Assembly: GCA_029865665.1 (NCBI GenBank)
Contig: JARXAV010000170.1
Coordinates: 1 to 11,052 of the forward strand
DNA from: Flectobacillus sp.
GTDB lineage: Bacteria > Bacteroidota > Bacteroidia > Cytophagales > Spirosomataceae
Direction of reading: 5' to 3'
Length of the DNA: 11,052 nt
A program made the translations under genes and the position numbers. The notes under the pieces are model-generated. The model made no database searches. It was given only the letters and a program-made list of their open reading frames with translations, and was not told the DNA's origin. Position 1 is the stretch's first letter, and each line of letters begins with the position of its first letter. Positions 7,920 to 11,052 of this stretch are shown here, in pieces.

Positions 7920-9041
7920 ATGACACACACCGTTCAGCCCAAAGAAACTCTTTACTCCATTTCCAGAAAATATGGTGTTAGCGTAACACAGATTCAAGAG
8001 TGGAATGGGCTTTCTGACACTGCTCTATCTGTTGGACAAGACCTCATTGTTAGTGCCGATGGCGGGGGCAGTTCTTATCAACCTGTTACACCGAGTTATG
8101 ACCCAACTCCTAGTCCAAGTTATGACGAACCTACTCATAATTCAGGGAGAGGTAACAGCGGTAGCATTTCAGTACAAAAAATCAATAAGGGAGGCTATAA
8201 TAGCATTATCATTTCGTACCCAACTACTTATGGTTCAGACCAAAGTAACCCGATGCGAGATAATTACCCCTCTCCCAACACGGTTAATACTGCGGGGGTT
8301 TCATACGTTGGAAAATCCACTTTCGAGGCTCAACGTGGTGAGTTCGACGACCTTCTACCCCAACCTTTCTATGGTGACTTATTACACTATATCGGAAAAA
8401 ATGAAGGTCGTTTTGATGCCGTAAATAGTTACGATAAAGCTATATTTTCATTCGGTTTTATCCAGTTTACAGGTGCAGTTGCTAGTGGTTCAATTTTAAC
8501 CAAAGTATTACAGCGGTTTAAAAACTACGACTCAAGTGCCTTCTATAACTGCTTTACAAAATACGGCATGGATGTTTCTGGCGTGTTTACCTGCAATGGT
8601 CGTCAAGGAGATGACGCTTATCGTGCAGTAGCCAATAATTTAGAACTAACAGGTGCTTTTATTGCCAGTGGTTTCGAACGTGAGATGATTAGAGCTCAAG
8701 TTGCAGTAGCCTTAGAGGAATATGTTAATAGAGCGGTTTCGGATAATACAGCCATTTTAATCTTTAATCAGAATGTATCTCTAAACCGATTCTTATATTC
8801 AGAAGGTGGTATTGCTCTTCGTGTAGATCTAGCCGTTAACCGTGGACTAAGTGGTTCATTGGCAGCTCTTCAGAAGGCAGTTACTCAAGTTTGTTCCCAA
8901 TCAGGTATCTACTCGGTGATAGAATTACCGAATATTGACGAGCAAAGTGTGGTACAAGCAGTAGCGAATAATGATGTGGAAGCTTGGAAAAAGGCACGTG
9001 TTCAAAAGTTATTAAGCAGCAACTTTAGTTTTAGTAAATAG
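7920..9041 (+). CDS. LysM protein with C-terminal lysozyme-like domain (one LysM)
   Basis: The 373-residue protein starts directly with a LysM peptidoglycan-binding domain (residues 2-45: HTVQPKETLYSISRKYGV...IQEWNGL...VGQDLIV). A Pro/Ser/Tyr-rich linker (about 46-80) follows, then a large C-terminal domain shared with the next gene. That domain contains NEGRFDAVNSYDKAIFSFGF with Glu162, then QFTG. A glutamate after a helix followed by a SFG-hydrophobic-QF motif resembles soluble lytic transglycosylase and lysozyme folds, so I infer a peptidoglycan- or chitin-cleaving role. This is by motif shape, not a firm family match. There is no N-terminal signal peptide or membrane helix, so how it would reach the wall is unclear. 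A phage-type, lysis-dependent or non-Sec route is possible. It has its own probable promoter and a terminator-like palindrome 32 bases after the stop. Confidence 0.75.
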   Translation: MTHTVQPKETLYSISRKYGVSVTQIQEWNGLSDTALSVGQDLIVSADGGGSSYQPVTPSYDPTPSPSYDEPTHNSGRGNSGSISVQKINKGGYNSIIISYPTTYGSDQSNPMRDNYPSPNTVNTAGVSYVGKSTFEAQRGEFDDLLPQPFYGDLLHYIGKNEGRFDAVNSYDKAIFSFGFIQFTGAVASGSILTKVLQRFKNYDSSAFYNCFTKYGMDVSGVFTCNGRQGDDAYRAVANNLELTGAFIASGFEREMIRAQVAVALEEYVNRAVSDNTAILIFNQNVSLNRFLYSEGGIALRVDLAVNRGLSGSLAALQKAVTQVCSQSGIYSVIELPNIDEQSVVQAVANNDVEAWKKARVQKLLSSNFSFSK

Positions 9042-9042
9042 G

Positions 9043-9147
9043 TTATAGACTACGACATAACTTTTTGAAACGAAACCTTATAGGTTTTGAAAACCTATAA
9101 GGTTTTTTGCGGATTGAAATTCTACTAAGTTATGTCGCACTCTATAA
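9043..9147. repeat. Nested inverted repeat, possible MITE, between the LysM genes
   Basis: Outer arms of 21 bases (9043-9063 and 9127-9147) are inverted copies with 18 of 21 positions matching. They include the perfect 11-base pair CGACATAACTT / AAGTTATGTCG and the outer TTATAG / CTATAA. Inside them sits a perfect 16-bp hairpin (9073-9105). Terminal inverted repeats around a 105-bp non-coding unit are what a MITE or a remnant of an insertion sequence would look like. I see no clear target-site duplication, and no transposase. The left arm starts two bases after the stop codon of the preceding gene. Confidence 0.5.
9073..9108 (+). terminator. Strong hairpin, likely terminator of the first LysM gene
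   Basis: AAACCTTATAGGTTTT (9073-9088) and its exact reverse complement (9090-9105) flank a single G. The right arm runs into a T-tract (9103-9108). It lies 32 bases after the stop, so it fits intrinsic termination. The sequence also resembles a palindrome dispersed in Bacteroidota genomes, so termination may be a secondary use of a repeat. Confidence 0.7.
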
Positions 9148-9163
9148 TTGCTTCAATTTACTC

Positions 9164-9217
9164 ATGTGTTGCATCTCTGTCTTAAAAAAGACTTACGTGC
9201 AACACATTTATTTTTTG
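9164..9217 (+). repeat. Second nested inverted repeat upstream of the second LysM gene
   Basis: ATGTGTTGCA (9164-9173) and TGCAACACAT (9198-9207) are perfect inverted copies. Between them GTCTT (9179-9183) and AAGAC (9188-9192) form an inner stem with an AAAA loop. Two 5-base unpaired stretches (TCTCT and TTACG) separate outer and inner stems. A T-rich tract (TTTATTTTTT, 9207-9216) follows. It could be a second terminator, an RNA structure or a protein-binding site. The sequence does not decide between them. Confidence 0.5.
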
Positions 9218-9254
9218 CACGATTATCGACAAAATCATCAGCTTTGGCTAAGTT

Positions 9255-9288
9255 TTGAATCAAATTAAACGAAGAAGTCGTAAGTTTG
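9255..9288 (+). promoter_or_regulatory. Putative promoter of the second LysM gene
   Basis: TAAGTTTG at 9281-9288 is an exact TAnnTTTG -7 element, with a possible -33 TTG at 9255-9257 (23-base spacing, long). The predicted start near 9293-9295 lies only about 15 bases before the ATG at 9310. This rules out the upstream TTG at 9286, which is inside the promoter, as the start codon. Confidence 0.65.
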
Positions 9289-9309
9289 CTTATCTATAAA
9301 ATTAAGATT

Positions 9310-10623
9310 ATGACATATAAAGTTCAAGCAGGAGAAACGCTGTATTCGATTTCTCGCAAGTTTGGAGTAACTCCAGAACAAATCATCAAATGGAATCGCT
9401 TATCGGGCAATACGATTTCCATTGGGCAAGTACTAACCGTTTCAGCTCCAAGCAGTACGCCAACAACACCCCCACCGAGCAATACAACTAGCAGTAGCAG
9501 CACCAGTAAAAGATATACGGTACAAAAGGGAGACACCCTTTACAGTATTGCAACAAAAAATGGCGTAACTGTCGCTCAGATACAAGCATGGAATAAACTA
9601 ACAGGCACAGCACTTTCTTTAGGTCAGGTACTCATTGTGGGTGCGAGCAGTACCCCAGCACCCGTAACGCCTAAACCAATACCCAATCCTACACCAACAC
9701 CGATTCCGACCCCAGTGATTCCTTCGACACCTGCTTCAGGATTGAATCAATTTGTGGTAACAAAAACAAACAAGACTACCTACAACAACATTGTTATTAG
9801 TTGGGGAACAGGTTCGGCAACCATGCGAGACCATTACCCCTCGGCATTTTTAGTAAATCCTTTTGGCGTATCGTATAGAGGACAAGCAGCATTCGAAAAT
9901 CACCTCGATGATTTTGAGGACATTTTACCACGCTCTTTTTATGCCGAAGTTTTGCAATTTGTCGCTCAAAATGAAGGTAATTTCGATGCGGTAAATAGTT
10001 ATGACAAAGCCATTTTCTCATTCGGATTCCTCCAATTTACGGGAGCAGCAGCTAGTGGTTCTATGTTATCGAGAGTGTTACAACGTTTTAAGAATACTGA
10101 TCCAAGCGGCTTTACAAAGTACTTCGGTCAGTACGGAATGGATGTAAACAACAATATTTTTTCTTACACTTGGTATCAGGGCGATAATGCGTACAACGAA
10201 GTAGCCAATGATTTACGTCTAACAGGAGCGTTTATTGCCAGTGGTTCGTACAGAGGAATGATTCGAGCTCAAGTGGCCATAGCGTTGGAGGAATACTTAA
10301 ACAAAGCCTTAGCAGATAGCACCAGCGTTATTATTTTAGGACAAACGGTTTCACTAAATAGAATTATCTATTCCGAAGCAGGAACAGTACTTCGTGTTGA
10401 CTTATGTGTCAATCGTGGGCTAACAGGTTCGTTAGCTATCTTGAAAAAAGCCATTGAACAAGTGGCTAACCAAAGTGGCATTTTTGTAGTGAGCGGATTG
10501 TCTATGATTGATGAACAATTAGTCGTAAAAACAGTCGTAAACAATGAAGTTGACCCAAATAGAAGACCTCGATTAAACAATATTTTGAACGGTACATTTA
10601 GTTTTAACAAAGGAATTGCATAA
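9310..10623 (+). CDS. LysM protein with C-terminal lysozyme-like domain (two LysMs)
   Basis: The 437-residue protein is a paralog of the preceding one. It has two LysM domains (about 2-45, YKVQAGETLYSISRKFGV; and 69-112, YTVQKGDTLYSIATKNGV). A Ser/Thr-rich linker lies between them and a Pro/Thr-rich linker (113-145) after them. The shared C-terminal domain follows, with NEGNFDAVNSYDKAIFSFGF (Glu222) and QFTG, then TGAFIASG, MIRAQVA.ALEEY and RVDL.VNRGL.GSLA. The domain resembles lysozyme/transglycosylase folds around the glutamate. Cell-wall cleavage is an inference. LysM repeats bind N-acetylglucosamine-containing glycans. No signal peptide is present. The ATG at 9310 is chosen because it starts exactly at the LysM, as in the paralog, and lies just after the -7 element. 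The two genes differ widely at synonymous sites, so the duplication is old. Confidence 0.77.
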   Translation: MTYKVQAGETLYSISRKFGVTPEQIIKWNRLSGNTISIGQVLTVSAPSSTPTTPPPSNTTSSSSTSKRYTVQKGDTLYSIATKNGVTVAQIQAWNKLTGTALSLGQVLIVGASSTPAPVTPKPIPNPTPTPIPTPVIPSTPASGLNQFVVTKTNKTTYNNIVISWGTGSATMRDHYPSAFLVNPFGVSYRGQAAFENHLDDFEDILPRSFYAEVLQFVAQNEGNFDAVNSYDKAIFSFGFLQFTGAAASGSMLSRVLQRFKNTDPSGFTKYFGQYGMDVNNNIFSYTWYQGDNAYNEVANDLRLTGAFIASGSYRGMIRAQVAIALEEYLNKALADSTSVIILGQTVSLNRIIYSEAGTVLRVDLCVNRGLTGSLAILKKAIEQVANQSGIFVVSGLSMIDEQLVVKTVVNNEVDPNRRPRLNNILNGTFSFNKGIA

Positions 10624-10647
10624 TAAAATATAGAGGGGTAGCTTTAT

Positions 10648-10678
10648 TTATTATAGAGGCTAGCAAAATCTATAATAA
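10648..10678. repeat. Inverted repeat after the second LysM gene
   Basis: TTATTATAGA (10648-10657) and TCTATAATAA (10669-10678) form a perfect 10-bp AT-rich stem with an 11-base loop. There is no T-run after it, and a much better terminator follows at 10714. It may simply protect the 3' end of the transcript or be fortuitous in AT-rich DNA. Confidence 0.4.
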
Positions 10679-10713
10679 GCAAGCTGTCAGCTAGTTAGCA
10701 AAAGAAAAAGGAC

Positions 10714-10758
10714 AAAAAAAAGGATAAAACTACAATCTATAGTTTTATCCTTTTTTTT
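10714..10758. terminator. Terminator after the second LysM gene
   Basis: GGATAAAACTA (10722-10732) pairs perfectly with TAGTTTTATCC (10740-10750) across a 7-base loop. It is extended by eight A (10714-10721) and eight T (10751-10758), making a 19-bp stem. The symmetric A/T runs would let it act on both strands. Confidence 0.9.
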
Positions 10759-10807
10759 GTTCAGAAAATTTTCATAACTCCCGAATTACTTATGTCTATT
10801 ATGGTAT

Positions 10808-10815
10808 TATATTTG
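10808..10815 (+). promoter_or_regulatory. Possible -7 promoter element for the right-edge gene
   Basis: TATATTTG matches TAnnTTTG and would start transcription near 10821, about 50 bases before the ATG at 10871. No TTG is found at the -33 distance, so confidence is low. Confidence 0.4.
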
Positions 10816-10870
10816 AAGTAATATCTGAAAGTGTAGCTTTTGCAAATTTGCACTAACTTTACTGACCACA

Positions 10871-11052
10871 ATGAACAAAATAATCCTTACATTAATCAGC
10901 TGGCTATGCTTGCTAAGCGTATCTCATGCCCAACAAGTCACCAAGTTCGGAATGGGAAACTATAAGAATATCACCGTAAGCTCAAGTTCTGGAGATGCTA
11001 CGGGTATCCGTACCCTCATGAGTACTGGGTATTTACCGAATCCCAATGCGGC
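10871..11052 (+). CDS. Secreted protein, N-terminal fragment (continues past window)
   Basis: The frame is open from the ATG to the window end (60 codons). The first 20 residues (MNKIILTLISWLCLLSVSHA) form a typical Sec signal peptide with a lysine, a hydrophobic core and an SHA cleavage site before QQ. The mature start reads QQVTKFGMGNYKNITVSS, then a Ser/Gly-rich stretch and TGYLPNPNAA. I do not recognise the family with certainty. The GYLPNPNAA ending resembles what precedes the DUF1800 core in some Bacteroidota secreted proteins, but that core is not inside the window. It follows the LysM genes on the same strand but behind a strong terminator, so it is probably a separate unit. Confidence 0.8.
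   Translation, partial: MNKIILTLISWLCLLSVSHAQQVTKFGMGNYKNITVSSSSGDATGIRTLMSTGYLPNPNA

Noticed and set aside
9286..9309. Extended start of the second LysM gene at a TTG
   Set aside because: The TTG is the last part of the TAAGTTTG promoter element, upstream of the expected transcription start, and the paralog starts directly at the LysM domain.

Overview
The window looks like a chromosomal segment of a member of the Bacteroidota, probably in the Cytophagales (Spirosomaceae-like; the rank is an inference). Three things support this. Several genes have TAnnTTTG -7 promoter elements and no clear Shine-Dalgarno sequence. A GC-rich palindrome of the CCCCCTAACCCCCAAAGGGGG type common in that phylum is present. 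The protein families also fit. Base composition is AT-rich throughout.

Layout. 1-532 (+) is the 3' end of a gene for a PilJ-type sensory-domain protein, closed by a rho-independent terminator. 669-992 (+) is a stand-alone thioredoxin. A bidirectional terminator at 1006-1034 separates it from a convergent thiamine operon that fills 1042-7640 on the minus strand. In transcription order the operon is: promoter, TPP riboswitch, thiS, thiC, a tenI/thiE-like gene, thiD, a fused thiE-thiG gene, thiH. From 7920 on (+) come two paralogous genes for LysM proteins with a shared lysozyme-like C-terminal domain and no signal peptide. Each has its own promoter and they are separated by nested inverted repeats. 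At the right edge (10871 on) starts a secreted protein cut by the window end.

The thiamine operon supplies both halves of thiamine phosphate. ThiC makes HMP-P and ThiD phosphorylates it to HMP-PP. ThiS (sulfur carrier), ThiH (dehydroglycine from tyrosine) and ThiG (thiazole synthase) make the thiazole. The TenI-like protein probably tautomerises the thiazole, and ThiE joins the halves. The ThiS-activating enzyme ThiF is not in the window. The operon starts from a near-perfect Bacteroidota promoter whose predicted start point lies at the first bases of the TPP aptamer, so essentially every transcript begins with the sensor.

The most notable observation is that thiE and thiG form one uninterrupted 499-codon frame. 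The linker of about 35 residues is encoded by a 104-bp palindromic (REP-like) repeat, which suggests that insertion of a mobile palindrome created an in-frame bifunctional enzyme. The next most notable are the LysM/lysozyme-like paralogs without export signals and a MITE-like nested inverted repeat between them.
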